Below are positions 12,473 through 26,000 of a stretch of 64,000 bases of DNA, piece by piece. The stretch's first letter is position 1, and the number at the start of each line of letters is the position of its first letter. The position numbers and the translations under genes are program-made. Under the pieces are notes generated by a model, which had not been told where the DNA came from, made no database searches, and was given only the letters and a program-made list of their open reading frames with translations. This DNA is from Trogon surrucura (taxonomy: Eukaryota; Chordata; Aves; Trogoniformes; Trogonidae): positions 1,922,001 through 1,986,000 of the forward strand of contig CM036627.1 in assembly GCA_020746105.1 (NCBI GenBank). The letters are read 5' to 3'.

Positions 12473-14053
12473 ATGGAGCCATATTTTCCTGGGTTTAAGC
12501 ATGTGCAGCAGGACTATGAAGTCGCTCTTGAACTTGCAAGCGAGGAGAGTCAAAAGACTAGAAATGCACAGAATTCTAGGGCGGGATCTTACGGTGTCAG
12601 TATTAGAGTCCAAGGAATTGATGGACATCCTTATATAGTGCTAAACAATACAGAGGGATGTTTGTCAGAAAATCCTCCTCCTCCTCCTGGAAAAGAACAG
12701 CAGGTCATTTCTCAGACTGTAAGCAAGGCAGCCATAGACTCCAATACCGCTTTTAAATTGGAGGACAAAACCAGTGAACACACAGAGTTTCCTGGAACAC
12801 AGCACATACAGCCCTGTATGCTTAAAAGCCTAAAGATAACTAATCTGGATGAAAAGGAAGATGGGATATCAGATTTTAAAGATGGAACTATGAAATCCTC
12901 CAATTTGTTGAACTTTCAAAGACATCCTGAACTTCTCCAGCCTTACGATCCTGAAAAAAATAACTTGAACTTGGATAATTGCCAGTCTTCTGTGTGCAGT
13001 AAATCTAAATCTTTGGTGGATGAAAAAAATGAAGCAAAGCCTTGGACTTCCTCTTCTAAAGTAGTATCCCTACAGAAAACAAATACATATCTTGCAGAAC
13101 CAACCAAAGCATATTCAAAAAAGATGCATTTGAACAGGTCGGTAGAAGACCAAAATAAACAGCTGTTGGATTGTCCCAGTAGCACAGTCAGCCCCAACGA
13201 AGTGGGTGTTTCAGAATCATTTTCGTCTACAGGAGGATCCCCCTGTGTTAGTCCCACTGCTTATCCAGAGACAAGAAAACCTAGACCAGATGTTCTTCCC
13301 TTCCGCAGACAAGATTCAGCTGGGCCAGCACTGGATGACTCACGAAGATCATCTTCCTCATCAGCCACTCCCACTTCTGCAAATTCCTTATACAGATTTT
13401 TACTTGATGACCAAGAGTATGCCATCTATGCAGACAACGTTAACCGACATGAAAACAGAAGATATATTCCATTTTTGCCTGGAACTGGTCGTGATATTGA
13501 TACTGGGTCACTACCAGGAGTAGATCAGCTAATTGAAAAGTTTGATAGGAAAGTTGATCCTCACAGAAGAGGTAGGTCAGGAAAGAGGTACAGAATTCAT
13601 CCAGATGATCGTAAAAGATCAAGAAGCGTTGATAGTGCCTTGTCGTTAGAGCTTGATGTAAATTCGGGTTATCTAGGTGAATTCAATAAAAGTGTGGGTA
13701 AGTCAGCTGAGCACTTGCTGAGACCATCTAAAGTTTGCCTCCACAGGCAGTTACCTAGAGATCAGAAGTCACCTTCCAAAGAGATCAAGATTTCTGCTCG
13801 AAGTATTGGAAAACTGCAAACGCCTGATAAAGACACTCAAAGCAGCAATTTCAGTTCTTTGCAATACCATAAACAAAATGGAACCGATACTGAGAGCTCG
13901 ATGTTTAGGTCGTGTACACTTCCAGGACAGAATAAGAGAGAGGAAGTTAGAACAGTAACTTCTACTTTGTTGCTGCCAAACCGAATCACAATACCACCTG
14001 ATTCAGGAGCCAAGACTTCTGTAAAAACATTTTCATCTGTCCCTAACATACAG
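12473..14053 (+). CDS. CGNL1: CGNL1 exon 2 (first coding exon), residues 1-527
   Basis: The exon itself starts at 12454 after a ...ttcttttcag acceptor, with 19 bases of 5' UTR before the ATG. It encodes almost the whole globular or disordered head: N-terminus [20 protein letters not shown], the ZIM-like motif at 12587-12649, a CCT-repeat coding PPPPP, a Ser-rich stretch ([20 protein letters not shown]) and the basic segment [20 protein letters not shown]. It is exactly 527 codons and ends in phase 0 at ACATACAG|GTAATT. Reading past the donor hits a stop within 45 bases, as expected for an intron. Confidence 0.96.
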
Positions 14054-17000
14054 GTAATTTTGAATTTGCTCTTTGTATTTTGCACTCTAGCATGCTAAAA
14101 CTGTCCTATTGTTAAATGCATATTTTTCTGCTCTTCATTAGAACAAACTCCCATAACACAGTACTTCCAAATGGGATAGCAGAGTTGTTCTGAAGAAATA
14201 TAAATACAAAAATTGTTCCTGTAGATGCAGGTTTAGAAAACATAGTTTGTAAAACAGCTTATTCTTGTATGGACAAAGGAAAACGGTGGATGAGATTATT
14301 GTAAAGGTTGTTATGATGATTCTTAAGCATAAATGCGCAGAAGTGGAAGGCTGAAATACAAGTAACTCCATGCAAAATTGTATTTTCTTTCTTCTTGCGG
14401 TAAGACAAAATAGGTCTTTGTGAACTTTAGGTTTACGGTACTTGAATGTTTTCATAATAAGATAGAGCAGACAATTTCAGCTGTACAGGTTGTATTTACA
14501 GCCCTCACAGGATTATATTTTTTGACATTTTATCTTGTCCTTTTAGGCAACTCCTGATCTCTTAAAAGGCCAGCAAGATCTTGCACAGCAAACAAATGAA
14601 GAGACTGCTAAACAGATACTTTACAGTTACCTTAAGGAGGGGTTAGTAAACATAGTTAACTTTTGGAGAGGAGACTGTATTTTCTTGAAGTCTATTTTCT
14701 ATAACATTTAAAATATGAAACTTAAAATCAAGTTATAATTAAATGAAATGTCTGTTCCATAATTGTCTCAGCTGTGTCCTTTAAGGCATTCTGGCATCTC
14801 AAAATACCCACGCAGTCAGGACTTACATGAGGTATTGTAGAGGATTTGATTAAATATACTTGAAATTTGTACATCAGAATATGTTTTATGTTTTAAATAC
14901 TTGTGGAGTTAAACTTTGCTCAATATGGAGGTTCATGAAGAATTCAAATCATCTCATGGGTGTTTAAGCTTGTGAATTTTTTTTTAAACAACAACCACAT
15001 GTTATCTCTTAAGGTTTAACAGAAGCTTGTATTGCTATGCATTTAATCCTTTGTCCACTTGTAACTCTCTTACTTGGTATTTTCTAATGATAACTTATTG
15101 AAAGATGGAGGAAGGAGGAATGAATTAAAACATATAGGATGCACTTAAATTTCTATGTGTTCCTGATATGTAGCAGGTTTCGGGAGCTGTTGCAGTGTTA
15201 TTTTATGGTGCAGTCATTAGGACTTGAAAAAAATAGTATTAATTACTTCTAATTTCAGTATGTTTGAATAATGTACATGCCTAATACCTTCCACAGCTGT
15301 AGTCTTGTAGAAGAGGGTTCCAATTAAAGAGTTCAGTGATTTTTTTAAATTTATTTTTATTTTTAGAAAACATTTGGAATATGAATTTTGAACAGCCTCT
15401 CTTTAAAGGGTCTAATGAAAGCACAGTTAAGATAATTTCTGACCAGTTCATGTTAGATTTTCAATGGTTTGGACACTCTGAATTTGTTTTGATGTTAAAA
15501 TAGCGCCTTTGATCATTTCGTTGCTTACTTGTAATGTCTGTGCTTTAGAAGTGCTGATAATGATGATGCAACAAAAAGGAAAGTCAACTTGGTTTTTGAG
15601 AAAATTCAGACTTTAAAGTCAAGAGCTGCTGGAAAGACACAGGTAAACAATTTTTCACATTGCTTTGTCTTGTTTCATAGTGACACAGCATTCAAACAGG
15701 GCTTTAAAAATTTGAATCTCTCACTGACTTTAATTAGACTGTTCTTATAGTCCCTCGGGAGTACAGCTTGATTTTAATCATTCACCGAGGTGATTTATGG
15801 GAAATCTATTTGTTAACAATTAAAAAAGAATGTACAGGAGTCTACCATGAGAGCTTCGACATTTTCGAAGAGATGCAAACTTGAACATCAAAAGTTTTTT
15901 GTATCAAAGGAAAAACTTGAAAAATAATGGTGGAGCATCTTCTCATTACAGTAGTGTAAACAGATTTCTAAGTGGAGACAGTCTTTAAGTTGTAATTTAG
16001 AAGAGCTGTAATCTTGGATATTGTTTAAAAGTCGTATTACAATAATAATATTTCACAGTCTGCATACTAAAAAGTTTGTTTCCTGCTACATGGTGAACTG
16101 TTTTTTCAATTCTACGGCAAAGTGAAGAAATGCCCAGTTGTTGCAGTGATGGCAAAAGAAGGATTAAATGTTTAGTCTTAAGGATTATTTTATCATGGGC
16201 TATAATTAGTCAAAATGAAAATATAAAGCAAGTCTTAAGAAATTATTAAAAAACCAGTTTTTAAAAGTCAGTCTTGACATATGACCATGAATCCCTTTGA
16301 TATCCATTTTCTGTAACTGCTGATATCGCAGTCAAATTTGGCCCTAAGTACTTGTGATTTAATTTATATGTTACCTAATTTGAATTTTTCTTTAGGTTTG
16401 TGTATTTTCTGTGTTATTGGAACTATGCCTTGAGCAATTACCAAGAAGTTTTATGAAAATTGAATCATGCTTCCTTTGAAAATATTAACTTGCCTTAACC
16501 CATATGAAAAGTCCTTGGTAAGCTGAGGGAGGTGATGTTACACTTTATTAGCCTTGCTTTACTTCAGATTTTAAAAAACAGTTGTCAAAGAACATACTAG
16601 TTTTGTGGGAATAAATAACTTTGTTTAATTGTAGGTTTCAGATTCTTCAGCTGAAGTAAAAGCATTGGTGGAACAAAAAGCAGAACTTGAAAGGAAAGTG
16701 GAAGAATTAGAGAAAAAACTGGATCTAGAAATTCAGGTATGGCACTTTGTTGTTATAAAACTTCTGACTTTCAGATAGTTTTGTAAGTGAAACTGATGAC
16801 CCAGGTGAATCTTTTTAATTTTTTTTAATCCATGTATAGCTGTGCTTTTACAGAAGACTTTTTATTTTAAGTGTAGTTGTTTGCAGCATAGTTACCCTTT
16901 TTAAAAAATCTGTTTCTTAATATTTGAGAAGAAGTTTGGAGCAGTGAAAAAAATGGTAGGCACACGCATGTAAAATTCCTTAGGTATAGGCAGAGTTAAA

Positions 17001-20000
17001 TGTTAATGTGTTGACTGTGATGAGACAGATGTGGAGTGAGAGACAAATTGTATTACTCATGGAGGTGCTGTTTATTAATTACAGCATTATTTTTGTAATA
17101 CTGAATTCAAGGTACTTAAGTACAGCCCTGCTCTGAAAGACATGAGAATAGTTTGTTTACATTCTGTTTCTTGTTTGCATTTTGAGTCTGTGATAAGAGT
17201 CAATATACTTGAAACTGATCAGGTGGTACCGAGGAGACTTTTCACATTTCTAATAAAAATCAAAAAGCAGTACTTTGTGTTTTTTAATAAACATGCAAAG
17301 CTTTTAATATTCATAAATTAATAAGCTTTTCTACAAGTGAAAAGGCTTCCTTCATATAAGAAGGAGCCTTTCATTTATTTATGCTTAATCTGTTGTCTTG
17401 CTTAACTTTTGGTGTACAAAATTCAGAATCAGCAAAATTCCAAAGAAGAAAGAGATGCTACGCGAGCAAGCCTGAAAGATCTCCAGTTGCAACTTGATGA
17501 AAGCATGCGTGAAAAAGAAGCCTTAAAAAAGCAGCTGGAAGAAAATGAGAAGGAGCTCAGACATAACCTAGAGGAGTGAGTTAATTTTAGAAAAGTTATT
17601 CATTGGAATTTGTACCTTTTCTTAAACCTTTCAGATTAAAGGTACCTGTGTCTTCAGACTATGGAAGCAGAGTGACATTTGTTATTGTAGGAAATGTTTT
17701 CACTGTTTGAAAGAGGAGTGGTTTTAGAATATCTGGATGGAGGAGAAGGATCGCTCAATTTATAGTGTTCCTCTTACTGTGAATTGCTTTTAATATTTCT
17801 TGGTCATAACATATAGTTAAGGTCTTTAAAGTATGGAAGCACTTGAATGCTTTAGTCAAGAATATAGTACCAAATTTAAAATAAAATACAATTTTCTGCT
17901 GAAGTATCTACTTAAAAGACTTCTTATTTTGTACACCTCTGACATTTCATTTCTCTGCTTCATTATATCCCATTCCCTTGTGGGGAACGTGGGAATAGAT
18001 ACTTGTATCTTTCTAGTACTTGAAAAAACAAATTAGTATTTCTGCAAATTAAAAAATTCTGTCTGATTTTTCCTGATGAGGCTTTTTCAAGTGAAGATGG
18101 AGCAGGAGCAACACCAGACTGAGATCAGAGATCTTCAAGACCAACTCTCTGAGATGCACGATGAACTGGATAGTGCAAAACATACTGATGAAGGGGAGAA
18201 AGAGGTTCTGATTGAGGTCAGTTACAAAGTACCAGAAGAATGTTGCAAAAAGAACTGCATAAAAATGGGAACTGAGATACATGTAGAAGAAATACATGTC
18301 TTAGGCTTTCCTATTCTGTCAGTCCAGACCAATATACTGTTATGAGGTGACCTAAGGAAGTATGTTATAGTAACTATATTAACACTGAAAGGAATACAGA
18401 GTGTAAGTTCCTTTGTTTTATAGGATAGGAGAGGAACTAACACGGTGGTTGAGGGACAGCCGAGTTATGTACAGTTACCAAATAATCATCTGAATCAGTT
18501 TTAAAAATGAGATAGGATTTTGGGTCACAACAGGGAAGATTAGTTTAAAAGAGGTGAACATATTAGCAAGGCCAGGTGAGATTTGACTAAGAAAATTAGA
18601 AGAACTCACCAAAGCAGTCTCTAAATTGCTGACTCTCTATTGACGGGAGGGAAGAGAATGGATAGAGTCTGAAGAGGAACAAAAGAGTTAAAAAGTTTCT
18701 GTCACCTTGGGATGAAGGAGGAGTTGACTGTAGCCTTGGTTATAGTAATATACTGATGATGAAATAGAGAACACTGCTTATTAAATTTGTTGATAGGGGT
18801 ATGTAAGAGTATCAGTGCATAACGGTTCAAAAGGAAGATTAGAATTCAGAATTATCTTAATAATTTGTAGTACCAAAATAATTAACTTCTCTTAATACTA
18901 CCATTGCAAAGAAATAGCTTAAAAAATGAAAGCTAAACGTTAAAATGTTGAGTACAAACCCATAGACAACAGATCTAGAATTGTTGCTGTTATTTTATTT
19001 TGTGTTTGTACACATGCGTATGTATATTTATTCTTCATATTCACTGACTACCCACTGCCTTCTCAGAAATGTGTAGGGGTAAGTGACTTCTAGGTTGAAC
19101 ATTGTGGAAGGAGGAAGGGTGTAAAGGCGTGGACTCAGTTGGGAAGCATTTATTTTATCTTCAGCCCTTGAAGAGGCAGCTTACTGTATTCTTTCTGGTA
19201 GAAAAGTCAACGAGGAATTATCACTGGATTCACTTCTCTTGCAGTGTGGGGAATGAAAGGTTTTTCTTTGTTCATGTCTACTTATCTCCTACTAGAGGTA
19301 GGACTGAGGGAGTTGTTAATTTGCAACTTTGACTCCTGCTTTAATTAGAGACGACATAACATACGCCATAAAAATCTTGTCATAGTTATGCAGCATCAGA
19401 TATGTTGACCCATTAGCTATATGCTACACTTCTAATAATCTTAGGGTTTAGTAAATGTTTAGCTTATTATAAAAGCCACAAAAAGTATGTTGGTCATGTG
19501 AAATGAAGTTGGCCTTGGGAAGTTTATGCTTTCCTTGTCTGAAACACAAACAGAACGTCTATCGGAGCTCTTTGTCATGCCATTCTGTTTAATTTTGATT
19601 TTTTAGGAGCTGATGCAAATGAAGCAGGATCTACAAGAGGTATTAATAGCAAAAGATCAACAAGAAGAGATTTTGAGAAAAAGAGAGAGAGAGCTTACAG
19701 CTTTAAAGGGAGCACTAAAAGAAGAAGTATCTAGCCATGACATGGAGTTGGATAAACTTAAAGAGCAACATGATAAAGAATTGCTCAATCTACAACAGAG
19801 CCTGGAGAAAGCAACAGAGGTGAAATAAGTAATAATAAGTTAATCTCTACAGGGCAAAATCATACCTCTCTCAAATGTCATATCTTAGATGCTTTCAGAT
19901 ACTGTTTTCCAAGCAAAATAAATAGGTAAAGATTTGAACTAGGGGATTCGTAGCTGCTGAGAATAAGTTTTATTTCATTCACTGTTGTAATATTTCGATT

Positions 20001-23000
20001 GTCACAGCTGAAGTTTCGGCTCTTTCTTCAACCAGTTATTACAATTTTGGAGCTTCTAGCAGTTCGCTGCAGTTGTTTGCATCCCACTGCTGCTACTTTC
20101 AGTTCCTTGTGTCACATCCCGTTCCCTGGTTACATTGTCCCACCTTGTCCTTTCAATTACTTACTACTGTGAGTTTTTTGGTTTATTTTGTTTCCTTCAT
20201 CCTTATTTATGAAGTCATCAAATGAGTGCCAGCACAATGTAAACAGCAGGGACTGGGTTTCTGGAAGCAGACAAGAGGTAGACAGAGCTGAAGGAATTGC
20301 CTCTTCAGCATCAGCAGGAGGTAGTTGTGAGTGGGAGAATAGGAGCAATTTTCAGATGTGCATATCTGTTCCTGTTTTCCCAAATATGTCCTTTGTGAAA
20401 TTATCTTTGCAGAGACAGCAGTTAGGAATTTCTTGAAAGTTTCTTTTGTAAGGGAACAACTCTCTTAAAATTTTGAGCATTATTTTTACAATTACTTTTC
20501 GGTATCCCTTTCCCTCATTTTATTTCTGTCAAGTATTTGAGAAAATTTCTACAGGTAAACTGTGCTTTTAGTAATGTAAATCAAAACTGTAGGCCCAGGT
20601 TTACAGTTGGAAATATCTGTGCTAATTTATATCTTCTACCTTAACCTCACTGGTGTTAGGTGTGCTGCAGTTATCGTGCTGGTCGTGGCTGAAAACATAA
20701 TGTAGCACTGAATCAAAATTAAACTGGCTGCTTGGAAGAAGTTTCTGAAGTTTTTTACGTTTTATGAGCAAAATAGGAGCAGATATGGAAGATTCTGGGT
20801 AGATAGTTTATGACTAAATTCTGATAAAGAGTGTTCTTTTAAAGGATTGTTTTTAAATGGACAATTCTCTTCATTGATTAGAAAAGTTTATGTGCACTGA
20901 TTTGTTTATGCAGTCTAGGCCTTCTACGTGAGGTTGTTTGGCTTTGCTTAAGTGTGTTGTTTCTCGTTGTTTACCTCACCATGAAGGTATTTGACTCATC
21001 TGAGCTGTTTGAACTGAATTCATTTTTTCTCTGAGAAAAAAGTAGAACATTTAAATTATCATTTTTTATTATACAGTAATTATAGTGACAGCTTAACCTC
21101 AGTGAACCATCTTTCAAAGTTACTGCATGGTAATTTACTGTATTTCAATTATGGAGCTGTAATTACAACTGACAAGAAATGAAAGAGTAGTCTGTTTGGC
21201 ATAACAATAACACAGTCTGGGAAATGGCTCTGTGACTGAGTTGCTGTGGCTTAGAGATTATAAATAGCATTTATTCGCTTGCATGACATAGTCTATCTAA
21301 TAGCAAATTTAATAAGATGTTCAAAAGTGAAATTTAATTAATTAACATTGCTTTAAGCACCAGTTTTGCTCTCCCAATTTTACTTCAAGTGATTTTTGTT
21401 GTTTTATTTTCAGTAAAGCTTTTATCATGCTTAATTGGAAGGTCATTTGTTTCTTTAATCTTGCTAGTATTAGTACCCTTAATGATTTTTTTTTTTTTAA
21501 GCTTAACGTTATCTCTGTGCCTGCTGGCTAAGATTAGTTGTTGAGTTTGATATGTCATCTATCAGAAAAGTATAACCAATCTGCAGAGAGTTAGATGAGT
21601 GATCTGCTGTGATCTTACATATGATATTAATTACTAGTTTTATAATTAATCTGAAATACCCAACACTACCCAAAATTACATTTTATACAATTGAATCTGC
21701 TTGACCTCTTGATTTTTTTTGTTTTTTTATTTTATATTATCTCAAGCTGGAAATACTTATATTGGATGATGGGATACTAGAAATTTACATCAGAGATCTG
21801 TAGAAAGGGCCATGCTGTTGTATTTAATGAGGAAAACGTGTGTGTAAAATCTGTAATAGTGTTTTATCAAACAGAAAATAGGGATAGAGATGTTTGATAG
21901 ATCAGAGTGTATCAGAGTCTGTATTTACAAGGTTGTTAGTTCTTATATTCCTTCTGTATCATCCCAATTGTTTCACTGAGTAAAAGTGTTTTGTGATATG
22001 TATTAGGCTGAAAAGGAAGTTTTTGCGTGGGTAGAGGAAGTAATTTTTGAGCCTGTGTTAAATCAACAAATTTTTCAGCTGCTAGATGTGTTGGATAGGT
22101 TGGCAAGTGATGTACAGTGCATTTAGTCTGTGTGATTAGAGTGCCACATAGATTTGTTTTGAAATCGTATTAGAAATGTACTCAAGGTTATCTGATAAGA
22201 GAATAGTGCAGAGTTATTTGTTAGGTGAGATTCTCACGTGTTGCCTGACCCAGTCGAGAGGCGGTGTCCCTGCCCACGACAGGGAGGTTGGGTTAAAACG
22301 ATCTCTAAGGTCCCTTCCTGCCTGGGCCATTCTGTGGTTCTGGTCTCATGCCCACCGATGTGATGGTAGGGTTTTTTTTTTAAAAATTTTTTTTAAAAAC
22401 AGGTTTTTATGTAAAGCTGCAGATATTAAGACACTAGTTTTCTTTGCTACAGTTTTACCTTTTTAACTCATTTTTTGGTTGTTTTTGCTTGTGGTGGTCT
22501 TGAGATGGCTGTGATTGTTCTTGGCATCATTGCTTGTTTGTTAAGACTGAGACAAGCTATTTCCATTTAACAATAGTAAAAGTTTTACTCTTCTGTAACA
22601 TACCTTTGTGGGGTAATAATTGCCTTTAATAATAATCTTAAAACTTACTATCTAATTAAAAATTGATTTCTCCATAACTCCAAGTGCGAGAGCTAAAATT
22701 AATATGTATCCCCTCCTGGTTTTAATGTAGTACAAAAATTTATATTCTTTAATCTGACCTATGCAACAGGCCAGAGTTGTACTACTTAACCACGACTCCT
22801 CTGGCACTGCGGCTGAAGTGCCACTGCTCCAGTGAAATTTGGAAATAGCTTTTGGAATGTAATACTGTAGGTAAAAGGTTGTAACTAGTAAGATTCAAAG
22901 TTGCAAACTGCACTGTGCTTCCAGATTTATGTCTCTTTTGAGCAGTCGGCCCAAATTACGTGGTTCAGAAAGAGCTGTAATCATCACGTTACGAAGAGGC

Positions 23001-26000
23001 TTATCTAAGCCTGACCCTGACTCATTTATTCAAGGTTCATCGTGCATCTGACTTTGTCCTCAAAATGATAAAACAGACACTCGGGAGGTCAGAAACTGGT
23101 TAATTTATCAACACATTTAAGAATGCAATGAAACTTCTGGCCATGTGTGCTTTGACTGACTTGTATGTGTTAAGACATGGGATGATTAAAGAGGAGAAGG
23201 AATTTTACCAAAGCAAGTGGTAGGAACAGCAAAAATAGTGGTTACCTTCTGCACATTACAAACTAAAAGCATGCTCCTTTTAAAATAAGAAAATAATATA
23301 AAATTTTGAGCATTGTAGCTGAGAAGAAACTTTATTTCTGTTTTTTCCCCATCTGAATGAAGTGATTGTGAATTTAGGAGCTGTAAATGATTTTGAAATG
23401 AAAGTGAATATTGAATCTCTTTCTGTGTAACCTGATAATATATATCATCTTCAAAGCTAATAAAAATCTCCCATATAAAGCAGAAGCTTAACAAAAACTA
23501 GGTTAAGCATTCTAAATCGTACTGATATATACTGTGTATGCCCTGTAGAAATGGCTTGACATGTATAGTTTAAATGTAAAATGAAACATGACTGGAGTCT
23601 ATTCCGAGAACCTATTTTAGAATATTAATGTACAAACACCAAGCAGTGGTGTTATCCACGTTACTCAAGGTAAAGCGAAGACCTAACTAATTGTGGAGCA
23701 TCGTAGAGACTCTTTGTTACACAAAATGATAGATAAATTTAATGTATATAATTGTAAAATTATATATATGGAAAACACCAATAGGATCACAATTATTAAA
23801 TAGATCTATAAAAACATTGTCTTGATAGCAGTAAAAAACCAAATTATGTGATAGGAATTACTTGGGCATAAGAGCATCATTATGCCCTTGTACACATCCA
23901 TCCAATACTCATCCAAATCTGCATCCTGATGGCTGTGTCTGAGTCTACTCCTTTCACCTCAAACAAGGTACACAACAATTGGAAGAGATTTAGAGAACAA
24001 GAACCAGGATTTCAAATGTCACTAGTGGGTTTTTTCTTTTCTCTGCTTGCCCGAGGCAACCTTTGCCATGTTGAAATAACACTTTATTTTGTTTCAGAGG
24101 TAGAAGCCAGTTGGTAACTGATCTTGTGTACAAAGTCAAAGCATAGTGGAGTGACTGGTCCAAGTCAATGCTTCCCTGTTCATGACCTGCCCCCCCATCC
24201 CCCTTTAATTTTCTGCTCTGTTTTCCCAGCCCTCTAAAAGCTTAGTATGTTTTTGATTGATTTCTCCTGTGTTCTACAAACACAGATGGAGTGAGGAGGA
24301 GAGTAGGAGGGTACACAGACAGCAGCGTGGTGGTGGAAGGAAGGCTGCCGGCACTCCTCAAACAGGCAGTTATTGGAAGTGTGTGTGGGAAATCTGGGAG
24401 GCAGATTTGATTTGTTTTGCTGTAAGTGTCTGTGCTGTGTATGCAAAGGAAGCTGTTTGGTGATAGCATCATGCGTGTTTTTAGCCACCCATTAAATGAA
24501 ATGCCGAACAAATTATAGAATATTAGCTGTGTTGTCAACAAGAATAGTAAACGTGCCTCTAAAGTGCACTGCAGGTGTAACTTGGCAGCTTTGTCTCTGG
24601 TGATAAAGCAAGGTTTTTAAGTTCCAGCTCTTCTGGTTTTTCATTGCCATGTAATTCACTCCATTTATTTAGTGGAGATATAAGTGTACTTGCATGCAGA
24701 TAGTACCCTGAAACTAGAACTGAGTGGTGTTTATACTGTATGTGAAGTCAAGAAAGCCTCTGAGCAAAACTGTCCTGCAAAGTTCTATCTGAGTTGGATT
24801 GGACCATATCTAAATAAGACCCCTGACCCCCCCCAAAAGATCTGTTTTATCTGTAATAGTGATTTCACCATTGTGGACATTATTCAGCCAGGACTATTTC
24901 AGTTACTCTGGGTTGGAAAGGGGATTTGTTTGTTGGTGGGATTTTTTTTTTTCTTCTGAAATCTGGCAAGAGCTGGTGCAGTCAGATACTTCTTTAATAC
25001 TGTCAAGAGAATCTCTAACCTGAATATATGTATATTCAGGTGGTTTGTCCTGCATAAGTATATGCTCGTTTGTGTATGTGTGTGAACTGTTTGACTGTGT
25101 ACGTCCATTCAGTAGGATACAATGTGAACACAGAACTAGTTAATATTTTACTGTACTCTTTGCAACAATTTCTGACCTTGAAAAACTGTTAATATAAGCC
25201 AGTGTGAGTATGTCACGATACCTAGCTAGCAGGATAATGTGACATCGGTATAGCTGCTGGTTGAGAGATTAATACTTTAGTGGCTCTGGGTTTTATGACT
25301 CTGTAAATGTTAGGTCATGCCTATATTGGGAAATTTTGTTTAATGTGCTCCGTGTTTAAAAAGAAAAAAGAAAAAAAGGTGTGCGTTCTCAATTGTATAA
25401 TGTAGGCATTTAAATCTTTTATTACATCTCGTAAGTGAAAACCTAAGTAGTTTTGGAAATAATGTTAAGGCTATGATACTGTTTGGATCAGTGAAAATGG
25501 CCTTGCAGGAAAACAAGTCTTGTCTCCAAACTGTCGCAAGTGAATAATGTTTAACCAGTTAATAGAATGCCTCTGGCTGAAGTGGAAGGACAGTCTGACT
25601 TGCTTTTAAAATGGTGCACTTGCTTACTGAATAATCTCGTGAAGTACAACTAAGGATTCAGGTTGGTTCCAGCATACCTCTCAGTAAGAGCTAACAACAC
25701 ACTGACCCTTTTAATAGCTAACTAATAATAGTTGACTTCCAAATGCATAGATAGCTGTGTCTTAAAATGGCCTAGGCTTCATTTTGAGATGATGGGAAGC
25801 ACTAATATAATCAGTGTAAGGTAAAAAAGCAGTAAGTAAAGCTGTTTAGGCCATTTAGTCTCTTTTCCAGGAGCTTGGGGGTTTTTGTTGGGTTTAGGGG
25901 GGTGGGAGGAGTTGGCAGACTAACATTCCATTTTGCTTTGAAGGAGTTTTCGCGTTCGTTTTTTAGAGGTATGAGATTTTAGCATCCATGCTGTCCAGTG

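Larger units (their letters stand above)
14054..19606 (+). other. CGNL1: Introns 2-7 of CGNL1 (0.5-1.4 kb each)
   Basis: Six compact GT-AG introns separate exons 2 to 8: 14054-14546, 14642-15548, 15643-16634, 16737-17426, 17576-18080 and 18217-19606. All are AT-rich. I see no transposon fragments, RNA genes or other coding signals in them. Confidence 0.8.
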
